From Geobacillus zalihae NBRC 101842 (lineage in GTDB: Bacteria > Bacillota > Bacilli > Bacillales > Anoxybacillaceae): a stretch of DNA of 51,843 nt. The DNA lies in contig NZ_BCPV01000027.1 of assembly GCF_001544135.1 (NCBI RefSeq), positions 1 to 51,843 on the forward strand, written 5' to 3'. The notes below the pieces were generated by a model. The model did not search any database. It was not told where the DNA came from and worked only from the letters and a program-made list of their open reading frames with translations. Shown one piece after another: positions 17,895-26,419 of the stretch. The position numbers and the translations under genes are program-made. Position 1 is the stretch's first letter; the number at the start of each line of letters is the position of its first letter.

Positions 17895-19739
17895 CTATTT
17901 CGCCTGCTCAACCGCTTTCTTTTTCTTCTCCGCCTTTTCACGCTCGCTTTTATTCAAGATTTTTTTGCGCAACCGGATCGAGGCTGGCGTCACTTCACAA
18001 TATTCATCATCATTCAAATACTCGAGCGCTTCTTCAAGCGTCAACAGACGCGGCTTTTTCATCGTCACCGTCTGTTCTTTCGTCGATGAACGCATGTTGG
18101 TGACATGTTTTTCGCGGCAAATGTTGACGACCAGGTCGTTTTCGCGGTTATGCTCGCCGACGATCATCCCTTCGTACACCTCAGTGCCCGGCTCAACAAA
18201 AATGGTGCCGCGATCCTCAAGTTGCATAATGCTGTAAGCCGTCGCCTTTCCGGTTTCCATCGAGACGAGCACCCCTTGGCGGCGGCCGCCGATTGCGCCA
18301 GGCTGCACGGGGGCATAATGGTCAAACGAATGGTTTAAAATTCCATATCCGCGCGTCAACGACATAAATTCACTCCGATAGCCGATCAAGCCACGCGACG
18401 GCACAAGGAAGACGAGACGCACTTGCCCGTTGTCGCCGTGCACCATATCGACGAGCTCGCCCTTGCGGCTGCCGAGCGACTCCATGATCGCTCCCGTATA
18501 TTCCTCCGGGATGTCCATGACGACCCGCTCGATCGGCTCGCACGTGACACCGTCAATCTCTTTTAGAATGACTTCCGGCTTCGATACTTGCAGTTCGTAT
18601 CCTTCGCGGCGCATGCTTTCAATCAAAATCGCCAAATGAAGCTCCCCGCGGCCGGAGACAATCCACGCATCCGGCGACTCGGTCGGCTCAACGCGCAGAC
18701 TGACATCCGTCTCCAGCTGGGTGCGAAGCCGCTCCTCCAGCTTTCTCGCCGTCACGTATTTGCCTTCGCGCCCCGCAAACGGGCTGTTGTTGACGAGAAA
18801 CGTCATTTTGAGCGTCGGCTCATCGATGCGAAGCGGCGGCAGCGGCTCTTGATGATCGGGCGGGCAAACCGTTTCACCGACATTGATGTCCTCCATCCCG
18901 GCGACCGCGACGATGTCGCCAGCGTGCGCTTCTTCAATCTCAATCCGCTTCAACCCAATAAAACCAAACAGCTTCGTGACACGAAACATCTTGACGGCAC
19001 CGTCGCGCTTTAAAAGAGCGACTTGCTGGCCTGTTTTCATCGTGCCGCGGAAAATGCGGCCGATGCCGATGCGTCCGACATATTCATTATAGTCGAGCAA
19101 CGCCACTTGAAACTGCAACGGTTCGTTGCGGTTGTCCGCCGGCGCCGGAATATGCTCGATGATCGTCTCAAACAAGGCGGTCATGTCACCGTCCTGGCGA
19201 TCCGGATCGAGGCTTGCCGTCCCGCGCAGCGCCGATGTGTACACGACTGGAAACTCGAGCTGCTCCTCAGAAGCACCAAGTTCGATAAACAGGTCGAGCA
19301 CCTCATCAACGACTTCCGCCGGCCGAGCAAATTCGCGGTCGATTTTGTTGACGACGACGGTCGGCACAAGCTGCTGCTCAAGCGCCTTTTTCAGCACAAA
19401 CCGCGTCTGCGGCATGCAACCTTCATACGCATCGACGACAAGCAAGACGCCGTCGACAAGGCGCATGATCCGCTCCACTTCCCCCCCGAAATCAGCGTGT
19501 CCCGGCGTATCCAAAATGTTGATGCGCGTTCCTTTATACAAGACAGCCGTGTTTTTGGCCAAAATCGTAATGCCGCGCTCCCGCTCCAGATCGTTGCGGT
19601 CAAGCGCCCGCTCCGCGACTTGTTCGTTTTCGCGGAACGTCCCTGACTGCCGAAGCAGCTGATCAACGAGCGTCGTTTTCCCATGGTCGACGTGAGCGAT
19701 GATCGCGATATTGCGGAGATCGATTCGTTTGTTCGTCAA
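17895..19739 (-). CDS. typA: Ribosome-associated GTPase TypA/BipA
   Basis: A 614-residue translational GTPase of the EF-G class that helps 50S assembly and stress or cold growth. G motifs: AHVDHGKT (G1, ~16-23), DTPGHADF (G3), NKIDRE (G4). EF-G-like domains III and V and the BipA C-terminal domain follow; the tail is Lys-rich. The start is TTG with GGAGTG seven bases upstream. A TATAAT on the minus strand (19774-19779) is its probable extended -10. Confidence 0.96.
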   Translation of the reverse strand: MTNKRIDLRNIAIIAHVDHGKTTLVDQLLRQSGTFRENEQVAERALDRNDLERERGITILAKNTAVLYKGTRINILDTPGHADFGGEVERIMRLVDGVLLVVDAYEGCMPQTRFVLKKALEQQLVPTVVVNKIDREFARPAEVVDEVLDLFIELGASEEQLEFPVVYTSALRGTASLDPDRQDGDMTALFETIIEHIPAPADNRNEPLQFQVALLDYNEYVGRIGIGRIFRGTMKTGQQVALLKRDGAVKMFRVTKLFGFIGLKRIEIEEAHAGDIVAVAGMEDINVGETVCPPDHQEPLPPLRIDEPTLKMTFLVNNSPFAGREGKYVTARKLEERLRTQLETDVSLRVEPTESPDAWIVSGRGELHLAILIESMRREGYELQVSKPEVILKEIDGVTCEPIERVVMDIPEEYTGAIMESLGSRKGELVDMVHGDNGQVRLVFLVPSRGLIGYRSEFMSLTRGYGILNHSFDHYAPVQPGAIGGRRQGVLVSMETGKATAYSIMQLEDRGTIFVEPGTEVYEGMIVGEHNRENDLVVNICREKHVTNMRSSTKEQTVTMKKPRLLTLEEALEYLNDDEYCEVTPASIRLRKKILNKSEREKAEKKKKAVEQAK

Positions 19740-19842
19740 TGTCGGTCACTCCTGTTCGGCAAACTGCTTGTCTATTATATCACAACCGATAGAAAATCGG
19801 CATGTTTTCCTGTACACTAGAAAAAGACGCCCACTTTGCCAG

Positions 19843-19849
19843 AAAGGAG
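19843..19849 (+). promoter_or_regulatory. Orphaned Shine-Dalgarno sequence, probably of ylaF
   Basis: AAAGGAG lies about 12 bp before the left end of an inserted element and has no start codon at a usable distance. The next gene on this strand, ylaF, begins about 410 bp later right after the element and lacks a good site of its own. Confidence 0.5.
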
Positions 19850-19860
19850 TCAACCCAGTC

Positions 19861-20254
19861 AACTACCCCCACTTCGCGAACGCTTGAAGTGGGGGCTTGC
19901 CACTCCCCAGAAGTGCAAACGGACTTCGTCCTCCTTCCTTGACTTGGGGTTGCATCAGGGGGCAGGTTGACGACTGCCCAACGACGCAGGTCATGCCTGC
20001 ATCGTTGCCGATTCTCTCGGTGTGTCTGTTGGCAGTACTTGGCTTCCACACACAACAGACGGACCTACGCTCGATGTTTTACGTTGCAACGTTTCCTGCA
20101 ACCAACTCCATACATCGAGTAGCAGCTATTGGAGTGCCTTTATTGAACGGTTTTCTCCACGCCTTTATTCTATCATATACAAAAGAAAGGGGGAACGCGC
20201 ATTCCTCTCCCACTTACTCCCTTTGGTCGTTGAAGTGGGAGTCTCCTGCGCGAA
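19861..20254 (+). mobile_element. IS200/IS605-derived non-autonomous element 1 (PATE-like)
   Basis: About 395 bp without a transposase or TnpB gene. Both ends carry subterminal hairpins with nearly the same stem: CCCCCACTT/AAGTGGGGG on the left (19866-19895) and CTCCCACTT/AAGTGGGAG on the right (20207-20241), as in IS200/IS605 transposons, which do not make target duplications. The right end shares its stem and following bases with the element at 42609-42820. The interior has no convincing gene. The right part might encode an omega-RNA-like transcript. Ends are placed within about 10 bp. Confidence 0.65.
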
Positions 20255-20259
20255 ATAGG

Positions 20260-20430
20260 ATGAAACGGATCGAGCCTGTACCGCTGTTGCTCGCCATTCT
20301 TGCCGTCGCCGCCATCATGGCGATCGGCGTCTTCATCGCCGAGCAAAGTTTGATCGGCATCGCCGCTTCCACGGTCATCTTGATCGCCGCCATGGGCGCC
20401 GGGTTCGCCCATAAAAAACGGACGCGTTGA
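20260..20430 (+). CDS. ylaF: YlaF-like small membrane protein (DUF5325)
   Basis: A 56-residue protein with two hydrophobic segments (LLAILAVAAIMAIGVFIAEQ and IGIAASTVILIAAMGAGF) and a basic tail (HKKRTR). The pattern and position next to typA and suhB match B. subtilis YlaF. The ATG at 20260 starts six bases after an inserted IS605-like element; no Shine-Dalgarno sequence is properly spaced, while AAAGGAG remains on the far side of the element. Expression may therefore be reduced. Confidence 0.75.
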   Translation: MKRIEPVPLLLAILAVAAIMAIGVFIAEQSLIGIAASTVILIAAMGAGFAHKKRTR

Positions 20431-20463
20431 AAAACGGGACAAGCTGGATGCTTGTCCCGTTTT
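20431..20463. terminator. Bidirectional terminator between ylaF and suhB
   Basis: AAAACGGGACAAG, six-base loop, CTTGTCCCGTTTT. Confidence 0.88.
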
Positions 20464-20480
20464 CGCGATTTCGCGCCTCA

Positions 20481-21275
20481 TCAATCGTGAAGATAGCGCC
20501 GCAAAATTTCTTCGTGCACCCCAGGTTTCGCAGCAAGCACCGAATTGCGGCCAAGCAGATCCAGCGGCTTCCCGTCAAGGGTCGTCACCATTCCGCCCGC
20601 TTCTTCAATCAAAATCATCCCGCCGGCGAAATCCCACGGCGACAGGCGCGGCGAAATGTAGGCGTCCAAACGGCCGGCGGCAACATACGCGAGCTCAAGC
20701 GCCGCTGAACCATACGAGCGCGTGCCGCGCGCCTCTTTCGCCAGCCTCATGAGCGGGCGATGGTCGAGGCGCTTGTTTTCCATGAGCCATGTCCCGTTGA
20801 TGGCGATGATCGACTCCGCCACTGGCGCGGGCTGCAGGAGGCCGAGCGGCTCCCCGTTCAAAAACACCCCCCGCCCTTTTTGCGCCGCATACAGTTCGTC
20901 AAACACGACGTCATACACGTAGCCGAGCTGCCCGATGCCATCTTCAAAAATGCCGATCGATACAGCAAAATGGCGCCGCTGATGAACGAAATTCATCGTG
21001 CCGTCGATCGGGTCAATCACCCAAACAACGCCGTCCAAGGCATCGATCCGGTCGCCAAATCCTTCTTCCCCCAACAGGCGGTGGCTAGGGAACTGGCGAC
21101 GGATGTGCTCGGCGAAAAACTGCTCAATGGCGCGGTCAACATTCGTCACTAAGTCGTTCGGGTTCTCTTTCGCTTCCACCGTCAGCTGTTTGGCAAACGA
21201 GGCGCGGATGCGCTTTCCTGCTTCGTCGATCCATTGCCGGGCGTATCGGTCGATTTCTTCCCATTTTTCTGCCAT
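20481..21275 (-). CDS. suhB: Inositol monophosphatase family protein (SuhB/YktC)
   Basis: A 264-residue Mg-dependent, Li-sensitive phosphatase family protein. Metal-binding signatures: GEEGF (~70), DPIDGTMNF (~88-96) and the C-terminal SPWDFAGGMILIEEAGG. It likely hydrolyses inositol-1-phosphate or a related sugar phosphate; the true substrate is not visible. Position agrees with B. subtilis yktC. Confidence 0.92.
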   Translation of the reverse strand: MAEKWEEIDRYARQWIDEAGKRIRASFAKQLTVEAKENPNDLVTNVDRAIEQFFAEHIRRQFPSHRLLGEEGFGDRIDALDGVVWVIDPIDGTMNFVHQRRHFAVSIGIFEDGIGQLGYVYDVVFDELYAAQKGRGVFLNGEPLGLLQPAPVAESIIAINGTWLMENKRLDHRPLMRLAKEARGTRSYGSAALELAYVAAGRLDAYISPRLSPWDFAGGMILIEEAGGMVTTLDGKPLDLLGRNSVLAAKPGVHEEILRRYLHD

Positions 21276-21380
21276 ATTGATTCCTCCTGCCTTCGGTTAT
21301 GTATAGATCGCAACCGGAACGGGGGCGGATGCGGCTCAAGAAAAAAACGAACCGGAAAGATGGTTCGCCTTGAATCAGAA

Positions 21381-21569
21381 TCATACTTGAAGGCGCATCA
21401 GTTCTTGGCGCAGCTTTTCAAGCCGCCGTTTGCACTCTTTTTTCTTTTCTTCATCGTTTTCCATCATGGCCTCGTACAGCGTCGCTAATTCGTAATCGAG
21501 TTCGAGCCGCAACACCGCCATGCGTTTGTCTCCATCTGGTCGCTTCAGCGAATTGGCGGTTTTTTTCAT
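21381..21569 (-). CDS. Small charged coiled-coil-like protein
   Basis: A 62-residue protein rich in Lys, Glu and Leu; the second half (MMENDEEKKKECKRRLEKLRQEL) should be a helix or coiled coil. I do not recognise the family. In B. subtilis a gene of similar size (ykzI) occupies the place next to yktC, so it may be the counterpart. I start it at MKKTAN (21569), which has AAAGGGGTG upstream, instead of an ATG nine codons earlier. Confidence 0.65.
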   Translation of the reverse strand: MKKTANSLKRPDGDKRMAVLRLELDYELATLYEAMMENDEEKKKECKRRLEKLRQELMRLQV

Positions 21570-21680
21570 ATTCGTCCGCACCCCTTTCTCGATCATCCGC
21601 TAAACTTCCGGCGCCCGTCACGAATGTGCTGCTTCATTTTGTTTTATATTATATTATGTGGAAAAAGGGGTGTATGCAAC

Positions 21681-21717
21681 TAATTTGTGCGTTTACCTAC
21701 CGCGCTTCCGTTGTGGC
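21681..21717 (-). repeat. Possible insertion-sequence end remnant
   Basis: On the minus strand this reads GCCACAACGGAAGCGCGGTA and onward to CGCACAAATTA. A similar string (12 exact bases GAAGCGCGGTAG plus flanking matches) occurs on the plus strand at 22951-22985, next to the ISLre2 element. The shared string coincides with the point where the yktA reading frame stops making sense, so it may be what is left of an IS. Confidence 0.35.
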
Positions 21718-21812
21718 TCGAATGATACCACAGCGATAATCCAAGGGGAACTATGACCATCAATGATTTCTTGTGTTGACCAGTCGTAGGAAAATGGATA
21801 GGAATAACCCAT
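21693..21812 (-). pseudogene. yktA: Truncated UPF0223 (YktA) gene
   Basis: A good ribosome site (GGTGGAGGTGG) and ATG open a frame reading MGYSYPFSYDWSTQEIID, very like the start of UPF0223 proteins, which are about 90 residues. After residue ~18 the sequence diverges and stops at 39 residues. In B. subtilis yktA and yktB lie between speA and yktC; here only this fragment of yktA is left and no DUF1054 (yktB) is seen. The rest was probably lost in an insertion/deletion that brought in the neighbouring oxidoreductase and IS. Confidence 0.6.
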
Positions 21813-21828
21813 TGTTCCACCTCCACCG

Positions 21829-22788
21829 TTAGTTTGCCCAACGGCGCCGAATTTGTTCCGCCTCTTCCATCATGCGGGCAAACAACTCAGCGACGGACGG
21901 AACGTCGTGAATGAGCCCGATCGCCTGCCCGGCCCAAGCGAATCCTTCGTCCACCTTTCCTTCGTAAATGAAGCGCCGGTTCGCTTCTCCGCTAATATAT
22001 TCTTTTAAATCATCATACGTACCGCCTTGGCGCTCGATTTCCAATATTTTTTCCGCCCAGGCGTTGGCCAGCACCCGCCCTGGCGCCCCGAGCGACCGTT
22101 TAATGATGACCGTATCGTTTTCGGTGGCGTTGAGAATCATTTCTTTATATGCGGGATGAGCATGAACGCATTCTTTCGTGGCGATAAACCGCGTTCCCAT
22201 CTCAATCCCTTCCGCTCCAAGCGCCAATGCCGCCATCAACCCGCGTCCATCGGCGATGCCGCCCGAGGCGATGACCGGAATCGATACGGAGTCAACGACT
22301 TTCGGAATAAGGACGAACGTGCCAGTATCGTATTTGCCGAGATGCCCGCCCCCTTCCTGACCGACGACCATCACCGCATCAGCACCGAGCTCCTCTGCTT
22401 TCACTGCTTGGCGGACGGCGGCAACGAGCACGAGCTTTTTCACGTTCGTTCCTTTCAATTGTTCAAAAAACGGCGCTGGATTGCCGCCGGTGACCGAAAC
22501 GACCGGCACCCCCTCATCAAGCGCTGCTTCAAGCATATGAGCAAACGGGCGGCCGTGCTGGCCAATGGCGAAATTGACGCCGAACGGCCGATCGGTTTTT
22601 TCCTTCACCTTGCGGATTTCCTCGCGCAGTTGCTCCGGTCCATCGAGCGACATCGCCGTAATTTGTCCGAGCCCACCGGCGTTCGAGACCGCTGCGGCCA
22701 AATCAGCGTACGCCAAGTAAGCGAGTCCCCCTTGAATGATCGGATATGTAATGCCGAGCAGCTCTGTCACCCTCGTTCTCCATTTCAT
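21829..22788 (-). CDS. Nitronate monooxygenase / 2-nitropropane dioxygenase-like FMN enzyme
   Basis: A 319-residue TIM-barrel flavoprotein of the NMO/FabK group. Motifs: TYPIIQGGLAYLA at the N-terminus, VVGQEGGGHLG (~142-152) and VIASGGIADGRGLMAALALGAEGIEMGTRF for FMN phosphate binding. It may oxidise alkyl nitronates or act like an enoyl-ACP reductase; the sequence does not decide. It interrupts the expected ykt gene order between two patches of repeat sequence, so it may be an accessory gene. Ribosome site AAAGGGGG. Confidence 0.85.
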   Translation of the reverse strand: MKWRTRVTELLGITYPIIQGGLAYLAYADLAAAVSNAGGLGQITAMSLDGPEQLREEIRKVKEKTDRPFGVNFAIGQHGRPFAHMLEAALDEGVPVVSVTGGNPAPFFEQLKGTNVKKLVLVAAVRQAVKAEELGADAVMVVGQEGGGHLGKYDTGTFVLIPKVVDSVSIPVIASGGIADGRGLMAALALGAEGIEMGTRFIATKECVHAHPAYKEMILNATENDTVIIKRSLGAPGRVLANAWAEKILEIERQGGTYDDLKEYISGEANRRFIYEGKVDEGFAWAGQAIGLIHDVPSVAELFARMMEEAEQIRRRWAN

Positions 22789-22890
22789 TTCGATAACGCC
22801 CCCTTTTTGTTTTGTCTTTCTTTTATTTCTCTCTTGAACCGCTGTTTTCCTTTTTCAGCGTCCATTCAGTGTGAGTAAAATATTTGTGGG

Positions 22891-22988
22891 TGACATTCCG
22901 AAATGATCCCCGACGAGGGTTGCGAACTTTTGTTCGCGACGCTCGTCGGGGCCACCAAGCGAAGCGCGGTAGAAAAAAGCAAATGTCA
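22891..22988. repeat. 98-bp palindromic hairpin element beside the ISLre2 copy
   Basis: TGACATT at 22891-22897 is repeated inverted as AATGTCA at 22982-22988. Between them CCCCGACGA..GCGAAC-TTTT-GTTCGC..TCGTCGGGG forms a strong imperfect hairpin (~22909-22951). It ends eight bases before the ISLre2 terminal repeat. It could be a separate miniature element or a cis structure upstream of the transposase. Confidence 0.5.
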
Positions 22989-22996
22989 TGCAAAAA

Positions 22997-24474
22997 GGAC
23001 TCTCTCCCTGCTATGATGGTGATTGTCAACATCAACCGAAAACAGGAGGGAGAGAGTCCATGAAACATCTTACCACAGAATGGCCTTTATTAAAAGAGCT
23101 GGAGGAACAATTCGTCAGAACTCTTCAAAAGGTGTTCGCTGTCTTGTTGGCGGCCCTTTTGGAGGAGATTGATCAACAACTGGCGGAAGCGCGGGACAAG
23201 CGCCGGTATCAGCTGAAAGACAAACGGCCGACCACGATCCAAACGCTGTTTGGAGAAGTGACGTTTCGACGGAACTACTACTATGATCGGCAGGCGGGGG
23301 CGTATACCTTCTTGCTGGATGCCGAACTGGGCTTTGATGGAGCGCAGTCGATCAGCCCTTGCCTCGAGGAAACGGCGGTCGAGTTGGCCGTAGAGTGCTC
23401 TTCCTACCGCAAAGCGGCCCGTACGTTGGAGTCGATCGTGGGGTATGCGGTCCTAAGCCACGAGGCGATTCGCCAACTGGTGCTGGAGGCCCCTGTCTCG
23501 CTGCACCACCCTGTTTCCCAACGGCACGGCCGAGTGCTGTTTGTGGAGGCGGATGGGCTGTTCATTTCCCGCCAGGGGAAAGGGAAACGGGCGAAAGAAG
23601 AGAAAATCCTGGCGATTCACGAGGGATGGAAACGAAACGGTTCGCAGCTCGAGCTCGTGAACCGGCGCCACTACCTCCATGAAGGGGCGGGAGACGTGTG
23701 GGAACGGTTTGAAGAGTGGCTGATGAACGAATATGCCTATGATCCGTGCCGGGACCTGTTGATCATCAACGGCGACGCGGCGTCGTGGATCACGGCCTGC
23801 CGGGAGTATTTTGGGAAGCGGGCGTGCTTTCAGCTGGATCGGTTCCATGTGGCGCGGGAGCTGCGTCAGTGTCTGTCCGGCCATCCGCGTTGGCGGGAGG
23901 TGCGGAAGAAGCTGGCGAAACAAGACGAAGAGGGGCTTCTCGTGGAGCTGAACAGCGCGGTCGGCACGTTGGAGGACGAAGGCAAAGAACAACAGCTGGC
24001 CGCCTTGATTCGCCGGATCGAGTCGATGCCGGGATGCATCCGGGACTATCGGGAGTGGCTGTCGGAGCAAGGGGTGGAGACGACCGGCATGCGTCCGATG
24101 GGCCACGCCGAGAGCGTGATGAGCCGGTTTGCGCATCGGGTGAAATCCCGCCGCAGCTGGAAAGACCAAGGGCTTCGGGCGTTTCTGAGGGCGATGGCAG
24201 CCCGAATCGACGGGATTTGGCGGAGAAATGGGCAGTTGGTGGAGGAAGAAGAGACCCGAACGGCAGCCTCGGCCTCGACGAAGTCCAAGCGGGTTGAACA
24301 GGCCAAACGGAAGGCAGGACGGTTGTGGGCAGATGTGGTGCGTCAGAATCTACCGTGTCTGCAGCGGTCATCCGGGACGCCGATCCATCAAGCGTTGTCG
24401 GCGCTTCGGGATTTTGGTTGGGTGTAAAAAAATGGAATACAATATCATCACCTCAAGATGAGGGATGAGAGTCC
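22997..24474 (+). mobile_element. ISLre2-family insertion sequence
   Basis: About 1478 bp. The left end begins GGACTCTCTCCCTGCTATGA and the right end, read inward on the other strand, begins GGACTCTCATCCCTCATCTT; they are imperfect terminal inverted repeats. One transposase gene fills the element. I do not see a target-site duplication (left flank CATGCAAAAA, right flank GAAAGCGCTT), so the insertion may be old or rearranged. Confidence 0.75.
23060..24427 (+). CDS. ISLre2 family transposase (UPF0236)
   Basis: A 455-residue full-length transposase. Recognisable parts are the N-terminal helical region, TLFGEVTFRRNYYYD, VEADGLFIS, the catalytic-looking INGDAASWI, FQLDRFHVARELR, and the C-terminal segment GMRPMGHAESVMSRFAHRVK. 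I start at the ATG at 23060, preceded by AGGAGGGAG. The frame is intact, so the element may still be active. Codon use is more G+C-rich and looks different from neighbours. Confidence 0.9.
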   Translation: MKHLTTEWPLLKELEEQFVRTLQKVFAVLLAALLEEIDQQLAEARDKRRYQLKDKRPTTIQTLFGEVTFRRNYYYDRQAGAYTFLLDAELGFDGAQSISPCLEETAVELAVECSSYRKAARTLESIVGYAVLSHEAIRQLVLEAPVSLHHPVSQRHGRVLFVEADGLFISRQGKGKRAKEEKILAIHEGWKRNGSQLELVNRRHYLHEGAGDVWERFEEWLMNEYAYDPCRDLLIINGDAASWITACREYFGKRACFQLDRFHVARELRQCLSGHPRWREVRKKLAKQDEEGLLVELNSAVGTLEDEGKEQQLAALIRRIESMPGCIRDYREWLSEQGVETTGMRPMGHAESVMSRFAHRVKSRRSWKDQGLRAFLRAMAARIDGIWRRNGQLVEEEETRTAASASTKSKRVEQAKRKAGRLWADVVRQNLPCLQRSSGTPIHQALSALRDFGWV

Positions 24475-24491
24475 GAAAGCGCTTACGATAT
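24475..24491. promoter_or_regulatory. cre-like palindrome at the IS right junction
   Basis: GAAAGCGCTTAC immediately follows the last base of the IS. It matches the core of a CcpA cre site, but the outer bases expected on the left are replaced by IS sequence. It lies about 120 bp before the speA promoter. Confidence 0.3.
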
Positions 24492-24594
24492 CAATTCCTG
24501 AAAATGGTTCGCTAACTAGTGATTGACAACGCCCGTAGTGAACCGAAAAAATGTTCTCCACAAAGTCTTGACTGACTCGTCCATTCATTTCTTC

Positions 24595-24622
24595 TTTGCA
24601 AACGGAAAAATCCATGCTATAA
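24595..24622 (+). promoter_or_regulatory. Sigma-A promoter of speA
   Basis: TTGCAA (24595-24600), 16-bp spacer, TATAAT (24617-24622). Just downstream, at about 24634-24649, TTTATC and GATAAA form an inverted repeat at the start of the transcript, a possible operator. Confidence 0.7.
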
Positions 24623-24664
24623 TGCACTTGTTTTATCCTCGAGATAAAGAGGTGTGAAAAACCA

Positions 24665-26137
24665 TTGTCGCAACTCGAGACACCATTGTTTACCGGTTTG
24701 TTGGAGCATATGAAAAAAAATCCGGTTCAATTTCACATTCCCGGCCATAAAAAAGGGGCCGGCATGGATCCGGAGTTTCGCGCTTTCATCGGAGACAACG
24801 CCTTGGCGATTGATTTAATCAACATCAGCCCGCTCGATGACTTGCACCATCCAAAAGGGATGATCAAACGGGCGCAGGAGCTCGCTGCCGAAGCGTTCGG
24901 CGCCGATTATACGTTTTTTTCCGTGCAAGGAACGAGCGGCGCCATCATGACGATGGTCATGTCGGTCGCCGGGCCGGGCGATAAAATCATCGTGCCGCGC
25001 AACGTCCATAAATCGGTCATGTCGGCCATTGTCTTTTCTGGAGCGACGCCGATTTTCATTCATCCCGAAATCGACAAGGAGCTTGGCATTTCCCATGGCA
25101 TTACGCCGCAAGCAGTGGAAAAAGCGCTCCGCCAGCACCCGGACGCCAAAGGGGTGCTCGTCATCAACCCGACGTACTTTGGCATTGCCGGCGATTTGAA
25201 AAAAATCGTCGATATCGCCCACTCGTACAACGTTCCGGTGCTTGTCGACGAAGCGCACGGCGTGCACATTCATTTTCATGAGGACTTGCCGCTCTCAGCG
25301 ATGCAAGCGGGCGCCGATATGGCGGCGACAAGCGTCCATAAGCTCGGCGGATCGCTGACGCAAAGCTCGATTTTGAATGTGCGCGAAGGACTCGTCTCCG
25401 CGAAACACGTGCAGGCGATTTTAAGCATGCTGACGACGACTTCAACGTCGTACTTGTTGCTCGCTTCGCTTGATGTCGCCCGCAAACAGTTGGCGACGAA
25501 AGGGCGTGAACTCATCGACAAAGCCATTCGACTCGCCGACTGGACGCGCCGGCAAATCAACGAGATTCCATATTTGTACTGCGTCGGCGAAGAGATTTTA
25601 GGCACGGAAGCAACGTACGACTACGATCCGACAAAGCTCATCATTTCGGTTAAAGAGCTCGGGCTGACCGGCCATGACGTCGAACGGTGGCTGCGCGAAA
25701 CGTACAACATTGAAGTCGAGCTTTCCGATTTATACAACATTTTGTGCATCATCACCCCGGGCGATACCGAACGGGAGGCGAGCCTGCTCGTTGAAGCGCT
25801 CCGCCGCTTGTCGAAGCAGTTCAGCCATCAGGCAGAGAAAGGGATCAAGCCGAAAGTGCTCCTTCCGGACATCCCGGCGCTCGCCTTGACGCCGCGCGAT
25901 GCGTTTTACGCCGAAACGGAAGTCGTGCCGTTTCACGAATCGGCCGGCCGAATCATCGCCGAATTTGTGATGGTGTATCCGCCTGGCATTCCAATTTTTA
26001 TTCCAGGCGAAATCATCACGGAAGAAAACTTGAAGTATATTGAGACGAACTTGGCTGCCGGCCTCCCTGTCCAAGGGCCGGAAGACGACACGCTGCAGAC
26101 GTTGCGTGTCATTAAGGAATATAAACCGATCCGCTGA
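24665..26137 (+). CDS. speA: Arginine decarboxylase (Orn/Lys/Arg decarboxylase family)
   Basis: A 490-residue PLP enzyme of the aspartate-aminotransferase fold that should make agmatine from arginine for polyamine synthesis. PLP Lys226 lies in TSVHKLGGS, and DEAHG (195-199) holds the ring-binding Asp. The N-terminal HIPGHKKG is characteristic. Size and position (beside SR1 and pdhD) equal B. subtilis speA. The start is TTG with GAGGTG ten bases upstream. The substrate (arginine rather than lysine) is taken from synteny. Confidence 0.9.
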   Translation: MSQLETPLFTGLLEHMKKNPVQFHIPGHKKGAGMDPEFRAFIGDNALAIDLINISPLDDLHHPKGMIKRAQELAAEAFGADYTFFSVQGTSGAIMTMVMSVAGPGDKIIVPRNVHKSVMSAIVFSGATPIFIHPEIDKELGISHGITPQAVEKALRQHPDAKGVLVINPTYFGIAGDLKKIVDIAHSYNVPVLVDEAHGVHIHFHEDLPLSAMQAGADMAATSVHKLGGSLTQSSILNVREGLVSAKHVQAILSMLTTTSTSYLLLASLDVARKQLATKGRELIDKAIRLADWTRRQINEIPYLYCVGEEILGTEATYDYDPTKLIISVKELGLTGHDVERWLRETYNIEVELSDLYNILCIITPGDTEREASLLVEALRRLSKQFSHQAEKGIKPKVLLPDIPALALTPRDAFYAETEVVPFHESAGRIIAEFVMVYPPGIPIFIPGEIITEENLKYIETNLAAGLPVQGPEDDTLQTLRVIKEYKPIR

Positions 26138-26139
26138 CC

Positions 26140-26172
26140 GCACAAGCCGGTTTGCCTGGCTTGTGCTTGTTT
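26140..26172 (+). terminator. Terminator of speA
   Basis: GCACAAGCC, nine-base loop, GGCTTGTGC, followed by TTGTTT right after the speA stop. Confidence 0.75.
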
Positions 26173-26175
26173 GCC

Positions 26176-26413
26176 AAAAATAAACGGCGCGCATGTGACT
26201 TGTCGACATGCGCGCCTCTATCCGTTCCTTTCCCCCATCGGTTTGACCGTTTTATTCTTTTTCTCCGCCCTCATGGTCATGCTCGCAGCAATCACATTTC
26301 CCATAAAGCGTCGTCACTTTTTCATCTTCGAAATACGCAATCGTCGCATCACACGTTTGACATACGATCGTGCCCATCCCCAAAACCCCTTTGTGATGAT
26401 AAATTCGCTTGTT
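26176..26413 (-). ncRNA. sr1: SR1 dual-function regulatory RNA (predicted)
   Basis: The predicted transcript is about 238 nt, running from a strong promoter (-10 at 26420-26425) to a strong terminator (GGCGCGCATGT stem, then GTTTATTTTT, 26176-26216). It contains the SR1P reading frame. In B. subtilis SR1 lies in the same place between pdhD and speA; it base-pairs with ahrC mRNA and also encodes the GapA-binding peptide. I did not try to map ahrC pairing here. The 5' end is inferred from the promoter. Confidence 0.8.
26252..26377 (-). CDS. sr1P: GapA-binding peptide SR1P
   Basis: A 41-residue peptide starting MGTIVCQTCDATIAYFEDEK. It has CxxC pairs (CQTC and CDCC) and the conserved FEDEKVTTLYG. 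In B. subtilis SR1P binds the glycolytic enzyme GapA and stimulates its effect on RNase J1; rnjA also lies in this window. The ATG at 26377 has AAAGGGG eight bases upstream; longer in-frame starts lie upstream of the predicted transcription start and can be discarded. Confidence 0.92.
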   Translation of the reverse strand: MGTIVCQTCDATIAYFEDEKVTTLYGKCDCCEHDHEGGEKE

Positions 26414-26419
26414 GATTTC

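Noticed and set aside
19897-20258. Open frames through the IS605-like element, including a long N-terminal extension of YlaF
   Set aside because: They run through hairpin ends, lack ribosome sites and show no protein-like composition; homologous YlaF starts at 20260.
23453-24371. Long minus-strand frames opposite the ISLre2 transposase
   Set aside because: Shadow frames caused by the high G+C third positions of the transposase gene.
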